This document shows positions 8,709 to 18,988 of a stretch of DNA of 64,000 nt, piece after piece. Location: contig NZ_FXEG02000003.1 of assembly GCF_900176255.2 (NCBI RefSeq), positions 682,001 to 746,000 of the forward strand. Reading direction: 5' to 3'. Below the pieces are notes generated by a model. The model saw nothing but the letters and a program-made list of their open reading frames with translations. It made no database searches and was not told where the DNA came from. Position numbers and translations under genes: made by a program. How positions within the stretch are numbered: position 1 is the first letter of the stretch; each line of letters begins with the position of its first letter. Source of the DNA: Mycobacterium ahvazicum (GTDB lineage Bacteria; Actinomycetota; Actinomycetes; Mycobacteriales; Mycobacteriaceae).

Positions 8709-9452
8709 TTACTGCGGCCGGCCGACCTCGTAGGTGCCCTTGTCGTCCTGGAAGGTCACCGTCACGCGCTTCTGAGCCCCGTCGATGCTGACGGCGCAGT
8801 CAAAGGTGGCGCCCTTGGTCACGGTGGGATCGGCGCCGTTGTTGCACTTGACGTCCTTGACGTTCTTGGCGCCATAGCCGTTGGTTTCGTCGGTCAGCAC
8901 CTGCTGCACACCGGCCTGGGCTTTGTTGACGTCCAGCTTGGTGGTGACGAAGAAGCCGGGCTCCCAGAATCCGAGCACCAGCACCACCGCGATCAGCAGG
9001 AAGGCGACCGCACCGCCGATGCCGGCGATCAGGCCCATCGAGCGCTTCTTCTGCGGCTGACCCGGGTACTGCTGCGGGTACTGACCGTACTGGCCCGGCT
9101 GACCGTATTGGCCGTACTGACCGGGCTGCTGACCGTACTGACCAGGCTGGCCGTACTGACCGGGCTGACCATATTGACCCGGCTGGCCGTACTGGCCGGG
9201 CTGACCGTACTGCTGCTGCTCGGGCTGCCCGTACCCCGGCTGCGGTTGCTGGGGGTACGGCTGCTGGTACTGGGGGTACTCGGCGGGCGGCGTATACGCC
9301 GGCGCCTGCCAGGTCCCTTCCTGGGCCGGGGGTTGCTGCTGTTGCCAGGGCGAGCCCACCTGACCCACCTGAGTCGGTTCCTGGGAGCGATCGCCACCCT
9401 CGCCGGGCGGCTGCCACTGCTGGCCCGGGTCCGATCCGTGCGGTCCGCTCAT
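8709..9452 (-). CDS. DUF4333 membrane protein with Gln/Tyr/Pro-rich N-terminus
   Basis: The 247-residue product has a disordered cytoplasmic N-terminus (1-134) rich in Gln, Pro, Tyr and Gly, including repeated QYGQPG units. A single membrane span follows (about 141-163), then an extracytoplasmic DUF4333 domain with two cysteines (VKCNNG and FDCAVS) that could pair. It corresponds to Rv2091c. The start at 9452 is chosen because GAGGAG lies 5 bases upstream; an in-frame ATG immediately before it is too close to that site. Function is unknown. Secreted DUF4333 domains occur in many mycobacterial membrane and lipoproteins. Confidence 0.87.
   Translation of the reverse strand: MSGPHGSDPGQQWQPPGEGGDRSQEPTQVGQVGSPWQQQQPPAQEGTWQAPAYTPPAEYPQYQQPYPQQPQPGYGQPEQQQYGQPGQYGQPGQYGQPGQYGQPGQYGQQPGQYGQYGQPGQYGQYPQQYPGQPQKKRSMGLIAGIGGAVAFLLIAVVLVLGFWEPGFFVTTKLDVNKAQAGVQQVLTDETNGYGAKNVKDVKCNNGADPTVTKGATFDCAVSIDGAQKRVTVTFQDDKGTYEVGRPQ
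9061..9216 (-). repeat. 18-bp degenerate coding repeat (QYGQPG)
   Basis: The minus strand encodes about eight copies of a six-residue QYGQPG unit with small insertions, giving an 18-bp degenerate tandem repeat inside the DUF4333 gene. It is prone to length change by slippage. Confidence 0.8.
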
Positions 9453-9507
9453 CATTTCTCCTCAATCACCTTGTGTCCTGGCCCTGTAACGGTAGCTCGG
9501 AGCCAGC

Positions 9508-12288
9508 CTACCCGGCGTCAACTGCGACGACGCCGCGCCGAACATCGTTGATGGCCCGCTTCGCCGTGGCCCGCAGTTCGGCATCCGGCGCGGCATTGCG
9601 AACCTGGTCCAACAGGTCGAGCACCTGGCGACACCACCGTACGAAATCGCCTGCCAATAACGGGGAACCGCTGCCGGTCGCGTCGGCCGCAGCCAGCGAG
9701 GCGGCCAGATCGCCGGTCCGGGCCCAGCGGTAGACGACGGTGACGAAACCGTCGTCGGGTTCTCGGCTCGGTGAGATGCGATGTGTTTGCTCGTCGGCGC
9801 GCAGCGCGAATGACAACTTCGCGGTCTGCAGCAACGCCTGCCGCAACCGCGGCGTGGGCGCCTCGGCCGCAAACGGAGCGCTGGGCCCGTCACCGCCGCG
9901 GGTCTCGTAGAGCACCGACGAGACGACGGCGGCCAACTCGGCGGGCTTCAGCTCCGCCCACGCGCCGGTGCGCAGGCATTCGGCGACCAGCAGATCGCTC
10001 TCGCTGTAGATCCGGGCCAACAGCCGACCGTCGTCGGTGACGCGCGGATCACCCGCGGAGCCCTGGATGAACTCGCGTTCGGTGAGCAGCCCGACGATCC
10101 GGTCGAACGTGCGCGCCAGCGAGTTGGTGGCGGCGGCGACCTTCTTTTCCAGCTGCGCGTTGTCGCGTTCGATGCGCAGATAGCGCTCGGCCTCACGAAC
10201 CTGTGCCTCGACGCCGGGGCTGTTATGCGCCGGGTGGCGGCGCAACTCCTCCCGCAACGACGCCAGCTCCGGGTCGTGGAAGCCGCCGTCGGGATCCGCG
10301 GCGCGACGACGCGACGGAACGTTGAGCCCAGCCGCGGCCGACCGCAGCGCCGAAGCCAGATCGCGGCGCACCCTCGGCTGACGATGTTCGACGCGCTTGG
10401 GCAACGACATCGACCCCAGCGGCGCCGAGGCACCCGAGTAGTCGGCCGACGAAATCCGGCCCGCCCAGCGGTGTTCGGTGAGCACCAACGGCCGCGGGTC
10501 GTCGCCGTCGCGCGCCGATTCCAGCACCACCGCCAGGCCGCTGTGCCGGCCGTTGGTGATCGTGATGATGTCGCCGCGGCGCAATCCGGCCAGCGCGTCG
10601 TTGGCTGCCTGGCGCCGGTGCAGTCGCGACGCCCGGGACTGCGCGCGTTCCATCTCGGTGATGCGTGCGCGCATCCGGGCGTATTCCAGGATCGGCGCGT
10701 CGGCCCCACCGAGTTCGGCGGCGATCTCGTCTTGCATCCGCTTGCCGCGGTCGATGCCTTTCACCAAACCGACGACAGACCGGTCGGCCTGGTACTGCGC
10801 GAACGATTGCTCCAGCAGTTGGTGCGCCTGCTCCGGACCCATGTGCTGGACCAGGTTGATCGTCATGTTGTACGACGGCGCGAACGAGCTTTTCAGCGGG
10901 AACGTCCGGGTGGACGCCAGCCCGGCCACCGCCGACGGCTCGGAGGTCTCCTCGGTGGGATGCCAAAGCACCACCGCGTGCCCCTCGACGTCGATCCCGC
11001 GCCGGCCGGCCCGGCCGGTCAGCTGCGTGTACTCCCCCGGCGTCAGCGGCACGTGCGCCTCGCCGTTGAACTTCACCAGCCGCTCGAGCACCACCGTGCG
11101 GGCCGGCATGTTGATGCCCAGCGCCAGGGTTTCGGTGGCGAACACCGCCTTGACCAGCCCGGCCGTGAACAGTTCCTCGACGGTGTGCCGGAAGGCCGGC
11201 AACATGCCGGCGTGGTGGGCCGCCAACCCGCGCAGCAACCCCTCCCGCCACTCGTAGTAGCCCAGCACCGCGAGATCGGCTTCGGCGAGGTCGCCGCAGC
11301 GGTGGTCGATGACCTCGGCGATCTGGGCGCGTTCCTCCTCGCTGGTGAGCCGCAGCGGCGAGCGCAGGCACTGCTGCACAGCGGCATCGCACCCCGCGCG
11401 CGAGAACACGAACGTGATGGCCGGCAACAGCCCCTCGGAGTCCAGCGTCGCGATCACGTCCGGTCGCGCGGGCGGCCGGTAAAACCGTGGGCGCTCGGGG
11501 CGGCCCCTGCCCGACTGCCGGCGAGGACCACGCCAATCACCCATCCGGTCGGCTTCGCGGCGGTGCGCAATGTGGCGCAGCAGTTCGGGATTTACCCGCG
11601 GCTGACGATCCTCGGCCGGTTTCTCGTTCTCGTAGTCGAACAGGTCCAGCAGGCGCCTGCCGACCAATACGTGTTGCCACAGCGGCACCGGCCGGTGCTC
11701 GTCGACGACGACCGTGGTGTCGCCGCGCACAGTCTGGATCCAGCCGCCGAACTCCTCGGCGTTGCTCACCGTCGCCGACAGGCTGACCAGCCGCACCTCC
11801 TCGGGCAGATGCAGGATCACCTCTTCCCACACCGGACCCCGCATCCGGTCGGCAAGGAAATGCACCTCGTCCATCACCACATGGGAAAGTCCTTGCAGCG
11901 CAGCCGAATCCGCGTAAAGCATGTTGCGCAGCACCTCGGTGGTCATCACCACCACGGGCGCGTCGGCATTCAGCGACACGTCACCGGTCAACAGCCCGAT
12001 CCGGTCGCGACCGTAGCGTGCCGTCAGGTCGGTGTGCTTCTGGTTGCTCAATGCCTTGATCGGAGTGGTGTAGAAGCACTTACTGCCGGCGGCCAGCGCC
12101 AGGTGCACGGCGAATTCGCCGACCACTGTCTTGCCGGCACCCGTTGGCGCACAAACCAATACGCCGTGACCGCGTTCTAGCGCCGCACACGCCCGGGTCT
12201 GGAAATCGTCGAGCCCAAACGGCAATTCCGCGGTGAACCGTGGCAGCTCGGTCAGTTCGGTCACGCCGCCGTCAGGTGGTGCAGTCAT
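9508..12288 (-). CDS. helY: Ski2-like DEAD/H-box helicase HelY
   Basis: This 926-residue helicase has Walker A APTGAGKT at residues 47-54, the DEVH box at 140-143 and SAT in VSLSATVSNAEEF. Motif VI is QLTGRAGRRG, and the C-terminal rRNA-processing-arm/DSHCT-type domain of Ski2/Mtr4 proteins follows. It is expected to unwind RNA or DNA using ATP and corresponds to M. tuberculosis HelY (Rv2092c, 906 residues). The ATG follows the tatC stop directly (TAGATG); an in-frame GTG at 12264 is an alternative start closer to the M. tuberculosis N-terminus. It is the last gene of the dop-to-helY minus-strand run. Confidence 0.93.
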   Translation of the reverse strand: MTAPPDGGVTELTELPRFTAELPFGLDDFQTRACAALERGHGVLVCAPTGAGKTVVGEFAVHLALAAGSKCFYTTPIKALSNQKHTDLTARYGRDRIGLLTGDVSLNADAPVVVMTTEVLRNMLYADSAALQGLSHVVMDEVHFLADRMRGPVWEEVILHLPEEVRLVSLSATVSNAEEFGGWIQTVRGDTTVVVDEHRPVPLWQHVLVGRRLLDLFDYENEKPAEDRQPRVNPELLRHIAHRREADRMGDWRGPRRQSGRGRPERPRFYRPPARPDVIATLDSEGLLPAITFVFSRAGCDAAVQQCLRSPLRLTSEEERAQIAEVIDHRCGDLAEADLAVLGYYEWREGLLRGLAAHHAGMLPAFRHTVEELFTAGLVKAVFATETLALGINMPARTVVLERLVKFNGEAHVPLTPGEYTQLTGRAGRRGIDVEGHAVVLWHPTEETSEPSAVAGLASTRTFPLKSSFAPSYNMTINLVQHMGPEQAHQLLEQSFAQYQADRSVVGLVKGIDRGKRMQDEIAAELGGADAPILEYARMRARITEMERAQSRASRLHRRQAANDALAGLRRGDIITITNGRHSGLAVVLESARDGDDPRPLVLTEHRWAGRISSADYSGASAPLGSMSLPKRVEHRQPRVRRDLASALRSAAAGLNVPSRRRAADPDGGFHDPELASLREELRRHPAHNSPGVEAQVREAERYLRIERDNAQLEKKVAAATNSLARTFDRIVGLLTEREFIQGSAGDPRVTDDGRLLARIYSESDLLVAECLRTGAWAELKPAELAAVVSSVLYETRGGDGPSAPFAAEAPTPRLRQALLQTAKLSFALRADEQTHRISPSREPDDGFVTVVYRWARTGDLAASLAAADATGSGSPLLAGDFVRWCRQVLDLLDQVRNAAPDAELRATAKRAINDVRRGVVAVDAG

Positions 12289-13257
12289 CTACGTGACGTC
12301 ATCATGTTGCCCGGCGTGCAACGACGGCTCGGGCTGCGGCTCGGATAGGGGTCCGGCCGGCTCGATGACCGACGCCTGGTCGTCGGGGATCGCGGTTTGC
12401 GCTTCGCGCTTGGCTTTTCGCTTGTCGTGGACGCGGGCGATCTGGATGGCCAGCTCTTGGAGTACGGACAGCGCGACGCCCAGCGCGGTCATCGAAAACG
12501 GGTCGGAGCCGGGGGTGAACACCGCCGCGAACACGAACATCGCGAAGATCAGGCCGCGCCGCCACGCCTTGAGCTTCTCGTAGGGCAGCACACCGACCAT
12601 GTTGAGCATGACGATCAGCAGCGGGAATTCGAAGCTGAATCCGAACACCAGCAGCAGGTTGATCAGGAAGCCGAAATAGCGATCGCCGGACAGCGCGGTC
12701 ACCTGCACGTCGCTGCCGACGGTCAGCAGGAAGCCCAGCGCCTGAGACAGCACGAAGTAGGCCAGGATCGCACCGCCGACGAACAGCAGCGCGGCGGGGA
12801 TCACGAACCCGATCGCGAAGCGGCGTTCCTTCTGATACAGCCCAGGCGTGATGAACGCCCACAGCTCGTAGAACCACACCGGGCATGCCAACACGATCCC
12901 GGCCGTCATCCCGACCTTGAGCCGCAGCATGAATTGGTCGAACGGCGCCGTCGCCAGCAACCGGCACTGCCCGTCGGCGCTGATGTCCGCGCGCGCCGAC
13001 TGCGGCAGCGAGCAATAGGGATGGCGTAGCCACTCGCCCAGGCTTTCCAGCCCAAACACCGAATGGCTGTACCAGATGAAGCCGAAAATTGTGGTGACCA
13101 GGATCGCAGCCAGCGAGATCAGCAGCCGGGTGCGCAGCTCGGTCAGATGGTCGACCAGCGACATCGTCGCGTCGGGATTGGTCCGACTGCGCCTGTTGCG
13201 CGGATTGAGATGCTTCAGAAACGCAGCAGTGCGCGCTGAAGTCTTGAATGCTTTCAC
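12289..13257 (-). CDS. tatC: Twin-arginine translocase subunit TatC
   Basis: This 322-residue, six-span inner-membrane protein is the signal-peptide receptor of the Tat pathway. The conserved core [15 protein letters not shown] begins near residue 32, and [15 protein letters not shown] and YQKERRF regions are present. The N-terminal extension with NPRNRRSR and the Asp/His-rich C-terminal tail ending HDDVT match mycobacterial TatC (Rv2093c). GTG at 13257 is the likely start. tatA lies 42 bases upstream in the same direction, and helY follows without a gap, so the three are probably one transcript. Confidence 0.95.
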   Translation of the reverse strand: MKAFKTSARTAAFLKHLNPRNRRSRTNPDATMSLVDHLTELRTRLLISLAAILVTTIFGFIWYSHSVFGLESLGEWLRHPYCSLPQSARADISADGQCRLLATAPFDQFMLRLKVGMTAGIVLACPVWFYELWAFITPGLYQKERRFAIGFVIPAALLFVGGAILAYFVLSQALGFLLTVGSDVQVTALSGDRYFGFLINLLLVFGFSFEFPLLIVMLNMVGVLPYEKLKAWRRGLIFAMFVFAAVFTPGSDPFSMTALGVALSVLQELAIQIARVHDKRKAKREAQTAIPDDQASVIEPAGPLSEPQPEPSLHAGQHDDVT

Positions 13258-13299
13258 GACGCTCGGTCAGTGGCGCTCAGGCACCGCGGCCGATACCCC

Positions 13300-13563
13300 C
13301 TAAGCGGGGCGCGCTTCGGTGTGGCCCTGCTCGGAGGCCGACGGGTCGACCCGTTGCGACTGCACGGGCTGCGGAGCCGCCGCAGGGGTTTCGATGGAAG
13401 GCGCGTCGGACTTGCTCTCCGTCTGCATTTCCCGCATTTCGGACTTGAAGATGCGCATCGACTTGCCCAGCGAACGCGCTGCGTCCGGGAGTTTCTTGGC
13501 GCCGAACAGCAGGATGATGACGACCGCGAGGATCGCCCAGTGCCACGGACTAAGACTGCCCAC
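13300..13563 (-). CDS. tatA: Twin-arginine translocase subunit TatA
   Basis: This 87-residue protein has a short periplasmic N-terminus, one membrane span (about 5-21), a hinge with the [16 protein letters not shown] signature that defines TatA, then an amphipathic helix and an acidic tail. It oligomerises with TatC to move folded proteins across the membrane. GTG at 13563 has GGAGG about 8 bases upstream. It corresponds to Rv2094c. It lies between pafC and tatC, as in other mycobacteria. Confidence 0.95.
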   Translation of the reverse strand: MGSLSPWHWAILAVVIILLFGAKKLPDAARSLGKSMRIFKSEMREMQTESKSDAPSIETPAAAPQPVQSQRVDPSASEQGHTEARPA

Positions 13564-13635
13564 TTTGATTACCTCCAGACGTCCACCCGATGCTACCGCA
13601 GCACGGCCGACTGCCGGTGTGCCCGCGCCGTGCGG

Positions 13636-14607
13636 TCAGGACGTCACAGCCTGATAGGACTCCAAGGCGGCCGCCGCGGCATCCCGTACACGCTGGGCAA
13701 GCGACTGCGGTTCAACCACTCGCACGTCCGGCCCGAAGCCCAGCACCAGGCGTGTCATCCAGTCCTCGGAGGCATACGTCATGACCGCCTCGCACGACCC
13801 GTCCGGCAGCTCGTGCACGTCGCGCATCGGGTAGTACTCGAACATCCACGACGCGGCCGGAGACACCCGCAGCTTGGCCGACGGCAGCGAGGGATCCCCG
13901 TCGAACAGCGAGGTGTCCGGCGGCGCCTGCAGCGCCGGCCGGGGTGGGGCGGCCGGCTCCCCCAGCTCGGTCGCCTCGACGATCCGGTCGAAGCGGAACA
14001 GCCGCACGCCCTCGGCTTCGCGTGACCACGCCTCCAGATAGCTGTGTCCGCCGATCAGCAGCACCCGGATCGGGTCGACGATCCGGCTGGTCAGGGTGTC
14101 GTGCGAGGCCGAGTAGTAGTCGATGGCCAGCGCGTGTTTGTACTGCACGGCGGTGCGGACCACGGCCGCGGCCCGGCTCTCGATGGGTGCCGGCTCGTCG
14201 ATCGCCGTGACCGTACCCGTCGCGTCCTGCCCGACGGCGCCGGCCGCGGCGGCGATCTTGGCGATCGCGCTGCGGGCCGCCTCCGGATCGACCACGCCCG
14301 GAATGTCGGCCAGCGCCCGCAGCGCGACCAGCAGACCGGTGGCCTCCGGCGAAGTGAGCTTGAGCGGGCGGTCGATGCCCGCCGAGAACGTGACCTCGAT
14401 GGTGTCTCCGGAGAACTCGAAGTCGATGAGATCACCCGGGAAGTAGCCGGGAAGACCGCACATCCACAGCTGGTTGAGGTCCTCCTCCAGCTGCTTGGCC
14501 GACACCCCCAGCTTGGCGGCTGCCTCGGCGCGGGTGATCCGCGGGTTGGCCTGGAAATACGGCACCATGTTGAGCAGCCGCACCAGGCGGGTCGACACGG
14601 GAGTCAC
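13636..14607 (-). CDS. pafC: WYL-domain transcription activator PafC
   Basis: The product is 323 residues: an N-terminal winged helix-turn-helix (RITRAEAAAKLGVS near residues 20-33), a central WYL domain (about 135-215) and a WCX C-terminal extension. With PafB it forms the heterodimeric activator of the RecA/LexA-independent DNA-damage response. Despite the name it is not part of Pup ligation. The GTG start at 14607 overlaps the pafB stop by 4 bases (GTGA) and gives the N-terminus VTPVSTRLVRLLNMVPYF. A longer upstream reading frame in this register is only a shadow of pafB. Confidence 0.93.
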   Translation of the reverse strand: MTPVSTRLVRLLNMVPYFQANPRITRAEAAAKLGVSAKQLEEDLNQLWMCGLPGYFPGDLIDFEFSGDTIEVTFSAGIDRPLKLTSPEATGLLVALRALADIPGVVDPEAARSAIAKIAAAAGAVGQDATGTVTAIDEPAPIESRAAAVVRTAVQYKHALAIDYYSASHDTLTSRIVDPIRVLLIGGHSYLEAWSREAEGVRLFRFDRIVEATELGEPAAPPRPALQAPPDTSLFDGDPSLPSAKLRVSPAASWMFEYYPMRDVHELPDGSCEAVMTYASEDWMTRLVLGFGPDVRVVEPQSLAQRVRDAAAAALESYQAVTS

Positions 14608-15599
14608 TGGACCCCCGCCTGGGCGCGCAACCGGGCCAGCACGTCGTCGCGCAGGGTTTGCGGCTCCAGCACGACGGCGTCGACCCCGTAGCCGGCGATT
14701 TCGCGGGCCAGCCGGTCGCTCGAGCTGATCTCGAGCTCGATCACCTCGCCGTCGCGCCCGCTCAGCTGCCGCGCACCCGTGGAGGTTCCCGCGCGCCGCA
14801 ACGCGGTGGCCCGCCCGTCGGCGACCCACACCAGGGCCTGCGCGCCGGTGGGTGCCCCCGACACGTCGGTGACGGTCTGCGCGACGATCTTGCGCAGGTC
14901 GACGCCGTCGGGGACGGTGACGGCGCCGGCTGGGCCGATCGGCTCGACGTCGACGCCGATGCGGGACAGCCGGAAGGTGCGGGTGGCGTCGCGGTCACGG
15001 TCGTGACCGACGAGATACCAGCGGCCCTTCTCGGTGACCACCCCCCACGGCTCGACGGTGCGCATCGTGTAGGGCTCGGCGCGCGACGGGCGGTGCGGAA
15101 ACCGCACGGCCTGCCGGGAATCGATGGCGGACAACAGGATTCCGAGCACATCTTCGGAACCACGCAGACCCGGCACACCCTCCGGGGAGGCGATGGCCAC
15201 CGGCGCCTCGGGGTCGACGTCGACACCGGCGGCGCGCAGCTTGAGCAGCGCGCCCTGCGTCGCGGTGATCAGTTCGGGTGACTCCCAGAGCTGGGTGGCG
15301 ACGGCGACGGCGGCCGCCTCGTCGGCGGTCAGTTCGACCGGCGGCAGCGCGTAAGCGTCGCGGTTGATGCGGTACCCCTCGCTGGGGTCCAGCGCCGACA
15401 CCCGGCCGACCTCGAGCGGGATGCCCAGGTCGCGCAATTCGTTCTTGTCGCGCTCGAACATCCGGGAAAACGCCTCGAGGCTCGGGCTGTCCGAATAGCC
15501 GGCCACGCTGGACCGGATCTTTTCCGCGGTGATGTAGCCGCGAGTGGACAGCAGGGCGATGACGAGATTGACCAGCCGTTCGACTTTCGAGGTCGCCAT
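14604..15599 (-). CDS. pafB: WYL-domain transcription activator PafB
   Basis: This 331-residue partner of PafC has an N-terminal winged helix (residues 1-70, VERLVNLVIALLSTRGYITAE), a WYL domain (about 150-225, with the GRWYLVGHDRDR signature) and a C-terminal WCX domain. The dimer recruits RNA polymerase at DNA-damage promoters, probably sensing single-stranded DNA through the WYL domain. It lies 52 bases after pafA and overlaps pafC by 4 bases, so it should be co-transcribed with both. Confidence 0.94.
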   Translation of the reverse strand: MATSKVERLVNLVIALLSTRGYITAEKIRSSVAGYSDSPSLEAFSRMFERDKNELRDLGIPLEVGRVSALDPSEGYRINRDAYALPPVELTADEAAAVAVATQLWESPELITATQGALLKLRAAGVDVDPEAPVAIASPEGVPGLRGSEDVLGILLSAIDSRQAVRFPHRPSRAEPYTMRTVEPWGVVTEKGRWYLVGHDRDRDATRTFRLSRIGVDVEPIGPAGAVTVPDGVDLRKIVAQTVTDVSGAPTGAQALVWVADGRATALRRAGTSTGARQLSGRDGEVIELEISSSDRLAREIAGYGVDAVVLEPQTLRDDVLARLRAQAGVQ

Positions 15600-15651
15600 T
15601 TGCTCCAGGTTAGATGGCCCGCACCCGCCGCGCGCACCGACTCGCGGTGGG

Positions 15652-17010
15652 TCACATGCTGGCGATGAGCCGCTTCACCCGCTCGTCGACGGCCCGGAAC
15701 GGGTCCTTGCACAGCACGGTGCGCTGGGCCTGGTCGTTGAGCTTGAGGTGCACCCAGTCGACGGTGAAGTCGCGGCCGGCCGCCTGTGCGGCGCTGATGA
15801 ATTCGCCGCGCAGCCGCGCCCGGGTGGTCTGGGGCGGGTTGTCGACCGCCTCGGCGATGTCCTCGTCGGTGGTGACGCGCGCCGCGAGGCCCTTGCGCTG
15901 CAGCAGATCGAACACACCGCGACCACGCTTGATGTCGTGGTAGGCCAGGTCCAGCTGGGCGATCTTGGGGTCGGCCAGCTCCATGTTGTAGCGGTCCTGG
16001 TAGCGCTGGAACAGCTTGCGCTTGATCACCCAGTCGATCTCGGTGTCGACCTTGGCGAAGTCCTGGCTCTCGACGGCGTCGAGCTGGCGTCCCCACAGGT
16101 CGACGACCTGCTCGATCTGCGCGTTGGGCTCGCGGGTCTGCAGGTGCTCGACCGCGCGGGTGTAGTACTCCCGCTGGATGTCCAGCGCGCTGGCCTGACG
16201 CCCGCCGGCCAGCCGGACGGGACGGCGGCCGGTGATGTCGTGGCTGACCTCGCGGATGGCGCGGATCGGATTGTCCAGCGAGAAGTCGCGGAACGGCACA
16301 CCGGCTTCGATCATCTCCAGCACCAGCGCGGCGGTGCCCACCTTGAGCATGGTGGTGGTCTCGCACATGTTGGAGTCGCCGACGATGACGTGCAGCCGCC
16401 GGTACTTTTCGGCGTCGGCGTGCGGCTCGTCCCGGGTGTTGATGATCGGGCGGCTGCGGGTGGTGGCCGACGAAACGCCTTCCCAGATGTGCTCGGCGCG
16501 CTGCGACAGGCAGAATGTCGCGGCCTTGGGGGTCTGCAACACCTTGCCGGCCCCGCAGATCAGTTGGCGGGTGACCAGGAAGGGCAGCAGCACGTCGGAG
16601 ATCCGGGAGAACTCACCGGCCCGCACGATCAGGTAATTCTCGTGGCACCCGTAGGAGTTGCCCGCGGAGTCGGTGTTGTTCTTGAACAGGTAAATGTCGC
16701 CGCCGATGCCTTCGTCGGCGAGCCGCTGCTCGGCGTCTACGAGTAGGTCTTCCAGCACCCATTCCCCGGCCCGGTCGTGGGTGACCAGCTGCACCAGGCT
16801 GTCGCACTCGGCGGTGGCGTACTCGGGGTGGCTGCCCACATCGAGATACAGCCGCGCGCCGTTACGCAAGAACACGTTGGAGCTGCGACCCCATGACACC
16901 ACCCGGCGGAAAAGGTAGCGGGCTACCTCGTCCGGGGACAGGCGGCGATGGCCGTGGAACGTGCAGGTGACACCGAACTCGGTCTCGATGCCCATGATTC
17001 GTCGCTGCAC
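15652..17010 (-). CDS. pafA: Pup-protein ligase PafA
   Basis: This 452-residue enzyme, the usual length, joins the C-terminal glutamate of Pup to lysines of target proteins using ATP. It has the carboxylate-amine ligase fold shared with glutamine synthetase. The metal-binding Glu lies in MGIETEFG (residue 9), and the proposed catalytic Asp57 in [14 protein letters not shown]. Conserved [16 protein letters not shown] and [18 protein letters not shown] segments are also present. The start is GTG 17010. Only 54 bases separate it from prcA, whereas in M. tuberculosis a block of PE/PPE, helZ and toxin-antitoxin genes lies between them. Confidence 0.96.
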   Translation of the reverse strand: MQRRIMGIETEFGVTCTFHGHRRLSPDEVARYLFRRVVSWGRSSNVFLRNGARLYLDVGSHPEYATAECDSLVQLVTHDRAGEWVLEDLLVDAEQRLADEGIGGDIYLFKNNTDSAGNSYGCHENYLIVRAGEFSRISDVLLPFLVTRQLICGAGKVLQTPKAATFCLSQRAEHIWEGVSSATTRSRPIINTRDEPHADAEKYRRLHVIVGDSNMCETTTMLKVGTAALVLEMIEAGVPFRDFSLDNPIRAIREVSHDITGRRPVRLAGGRQASALDIQREYYTRAVEHLQTREPNAQIEQVVDLWGRQLDAVESQDFAKVDTEIDWVIKRKLFQRYQDRYNMELADPKIAQLDLAYHDIKRGRGVFDLLQRKGLAARVTTDEDIAEAVDNPPQTTRARLRGEFISAAQAAGRDFTVDWVHLKLNDQAQRTVLCKDPFRAVDERVKRLIASM

Positions 17011-17064
17011 ATTATCGAGGGTACTGGTTGTCTGAGCGCGACGGTCAGCAGCCGCGCCCAGGGG

Positions 17065-17820
17065 CTAAGATTCGCCGTCTGAATCCGGGGCATCGCCCTC
17101 GGATTTCGCGTCCTTCGACTCCTGCAGCAAGTTCTCCAGGGTGGCCCCGCCGATGCGCCGGAACGCGCGCCGCGGCCGGTTGGCGTCCAGGATGGCGACC
17201 TCGAGGTTGGCTACGTCCAGACTGTGTTCGTCACTGCCGTTGGAGCTCCCGGCGCGCAGCGCGTCGACGGCAATCCCCAAAGCACCGCGCAGGTCGGCGT
17301 TTTCGGCGTACGACTCCTTGAGCGCGGTGGTGATCGGCTCGGTGGTGCCGCCCATCACCACGAAGTGTGGCTCGTCGGCGATGGACCCGTCGTAGGTGAT
17401 CCGGTACATCTCAGGCGCTTTGGTCTCGCCGTAGTGCGCGACCTCGGCCACGCACAACTCGACCTCATACGGCTTGGCTTGCTCGGTGAAGATGGTGCCG
17501 AGCGTCTGCGCGTAGACGTTGGCCAGCTGCCGGCCGGTGACGTCGCGGCGATCGTAGGCGTAGCCGCGGGTGTCGGCGAACTGGATGCCGCCGCGCCGCA
17601 GGTTGTCGAACTCGTTGAACTTGCCGGCGGCCGCGAAACCCACCCGGTCGTAGAGCTCACTGATCTTCTGCAGGGACCGCGACGGGTTCTCCGCGACGAA
17701 CAGCACACCGCCGGCGTAGGCCAGCGCCACCACGCTGCGGCCCCGGGCGATGCCCTTGCGCGCGAGCTCGCTGCGCTCACGCATCGCCTGCTCAGGCGAG
17801 ATGAAATACGGGAAGCTCAC
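17065..17820 (-). CDS. prcA: 20S proteasome alpha subunit PrcA
   Basis: This 251-residue alpha subunit forms the outer heptameric rings and the gated pore of the proteasome, and docks Mpa. The N-terminus [16 protein letters not shown] is the conserved gate segment. The C-terminal tail is acidic and variable, as in other mycobacteria. GTG at 17820 overlaps the prcB stop by 4 bases, so the two subunits are translationally coupled, which fits their 1:1 stoichiometry. Confidence 0.96.
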   Translation of the reverse strand: MSFPYFISPEQAMRERSELARKGIARGRSVVALAYAGGVLFVAENPSRSLQKISELYDRVGFAAAGKFNEFDNLRRGGIQFADTRGYAYDRRDVTGRQLANVYAQTLGTIFTEQAKPYEVELCVAEVAHYGETKAPEMYRITYDGSIADEPHFVVMGGTTEPITTALKESYAENADLRGALGIAVDALRAGSSNGSDEHSLDVANLEVAILDANRPRRAFRRIGGATLENLLQESKDAKSEGDAPDSDGES

Positions 17821-18695
17821 TTCTCACCGCCATCCGGGCCGAAAGTGTCTGCGCGCGAACGGCTTTCGATGACATCGCGGGCCAATTCGGCGATCCGGCT
17901 CTCGGGCACGTCGGCAGCCCCTTCGGCGCCGATGGTGACCGCCGTCGGGAAGATGCCGCGCACCAGATCCGGTCCGCCGGTGGCGGAATCGTCGTCGGCG
18001 GCGTCGTACAGCGACTCCACGGCTACCCGCAGCGCGGAGTCGACGTCGGTGACTTGGGCATAGAGCTTCTTGATCGACGACTTGGCGAAGATCGACCCCG
18101 ACCCCACCGACTGGTAGCCCTCTTCCTCGATGTTCCAGCCGCCCGCGGCGTCGAACGAGACTATGCGCCCAGCGCTTTCCGGGTCGGCCGCGTGGATGTC
18201 GTATCCCGCCAGCAGCGGCAGCGCGACCAGCCCCTGCATCGCGGCGGCCAGGTTGCCGCGCACCATGATCGCGAGCCGGTTGACCTTGCCGGCGAACGTC
18301 AGCGGGACGCCTTCCAGCTTTTCGTAGTGCTCCAGCTCCACCGCGTACAGGCGGGCGAATTCGACGGCGATCGCGGCGGTGCCGGCGATGCCGGTCGCGG
18401 TGTAATCGTCCGTGATGTAGACCTTCTTGACGTCCCGGCCCGCGATCATGTTGCCCTGGGTGGAGCGCCGGTCACCGGCGATCAGGACACCGCCGGGGTA
18501 TTTCAGGGCGACGATCGTGGTGCCGTGCGGCAGCCCGGCGTCACCACCGGATCGGCCGGAGCCACCGCCCAGGACGGCCGGAAGCAACTCGGGCGCCTGA
18601 CGGCGCAACAGGTCCGCGAAGGACGACGTATTTACAGCAGATAATCCGGGTTGAGCCGAGTTAGTGGACAGGCGATCGGGGAAAGGCCAGGTCAC
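17817..18695 (-). CDS. prcB: 20S proteasome beta subunit PrcB
   Basis: This is the 292-residue precursor of the catalytic subunit. An N-terminal propeptide of 58 residues ends at [13 protein letters not shown], leaving Thr59 as the N-terminal nucleophile after self-cleavage. The Asp in [10 protein letters not shown] and the Lys in the LKYPGG strand complete the active site. M. tuberculosis PrcB has Thr58, so the propeptide is about one residue longer here. The GTG start overlaps the pup stop (GTGA). Confidence 0.96.
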   Translation of the reverse strand: MTWPFPDRLSTNSAQPGLSAVNTSSFADLLRRQAPELLPAVLGGGSGRSGGDAGLPHGTTIVALKYPGGVLIAGDRRSTQGNMIAGRDVKKVYITDDYTATGIAGTAAIAVEFARLYAVELEHYEKLEGVPLTFAGKVNRLAIMVRGNLAAAMQGLVALPLLAGYDIHAADPESAGRIVSFDAAGGWNIEEEGYQSVGSGSIFAKSSIKKLYAQVTDVDSALRVAVESLYDAADDDSATGGPDLVRGIFPTAVTIGAEGAADVPESRIAELARDVIESRSRADTFGPDGGEK

Positions 18696-18886
18696 TGTCC
18701 GCCCTTTTGGACATACGCGCGGACGAAGTCCTCGGCGTTTTCCTCCAGGACGTCGTCAATCTCGTCGAGCAGATCGTCGGTTTCCTCGGTCAGTTTCTCG
18801 CGACGCTCTTGGCCCGCAGCCGTGGTGCCAACGACGTCATCTTCGTCGCCGCCGCCACCGCCACGTTTGGTTTGCTCCTGCGCCAT
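18692..18886 (-). CDS. pup: Prokaryotic ubiquitin-like protein Pup
   Basis: This 64-residue, mostly disordered protein is the degradation tag. It has the Gly-rich, acidic N-terminus, a helix-forming middle (residues about 21-52) that binds the Mpa coiled coil, and the C-terminus VQKGGQ. The encoded terminal Gln must be deamidated by Dop before PafA can use it. ATG at 18886 has a strong AGGAGG 6 bases upstream. It begins the pup-prcB-prcA operon, with dop about 100 bases upstream in the same direction. Confidence 0.97.
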   Translation of the reverse strand: MAQEQTKRGGGGGDEDDVVGTTAAGQERREKLTEETDDLLDEIDDVLEENAEDFVRAYVQKGGQ

Positions 18887-18988
18887 CGCCGCCTCCTGCT
18901 ATGTCTGGGCTTGCTTACTGGCCGCTTAAGCCGCCCGCTGGTCTCTCTACCCTACCGGTCAAAGCCGACGTTCTTTGGTTAACAGACC

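Noticed and set aside
10225..12180. 651-codon open frame on the plus strand
   Set aside because: Antisense shadow of helY, rich in Arg/His/Gln with no recognisable domain.
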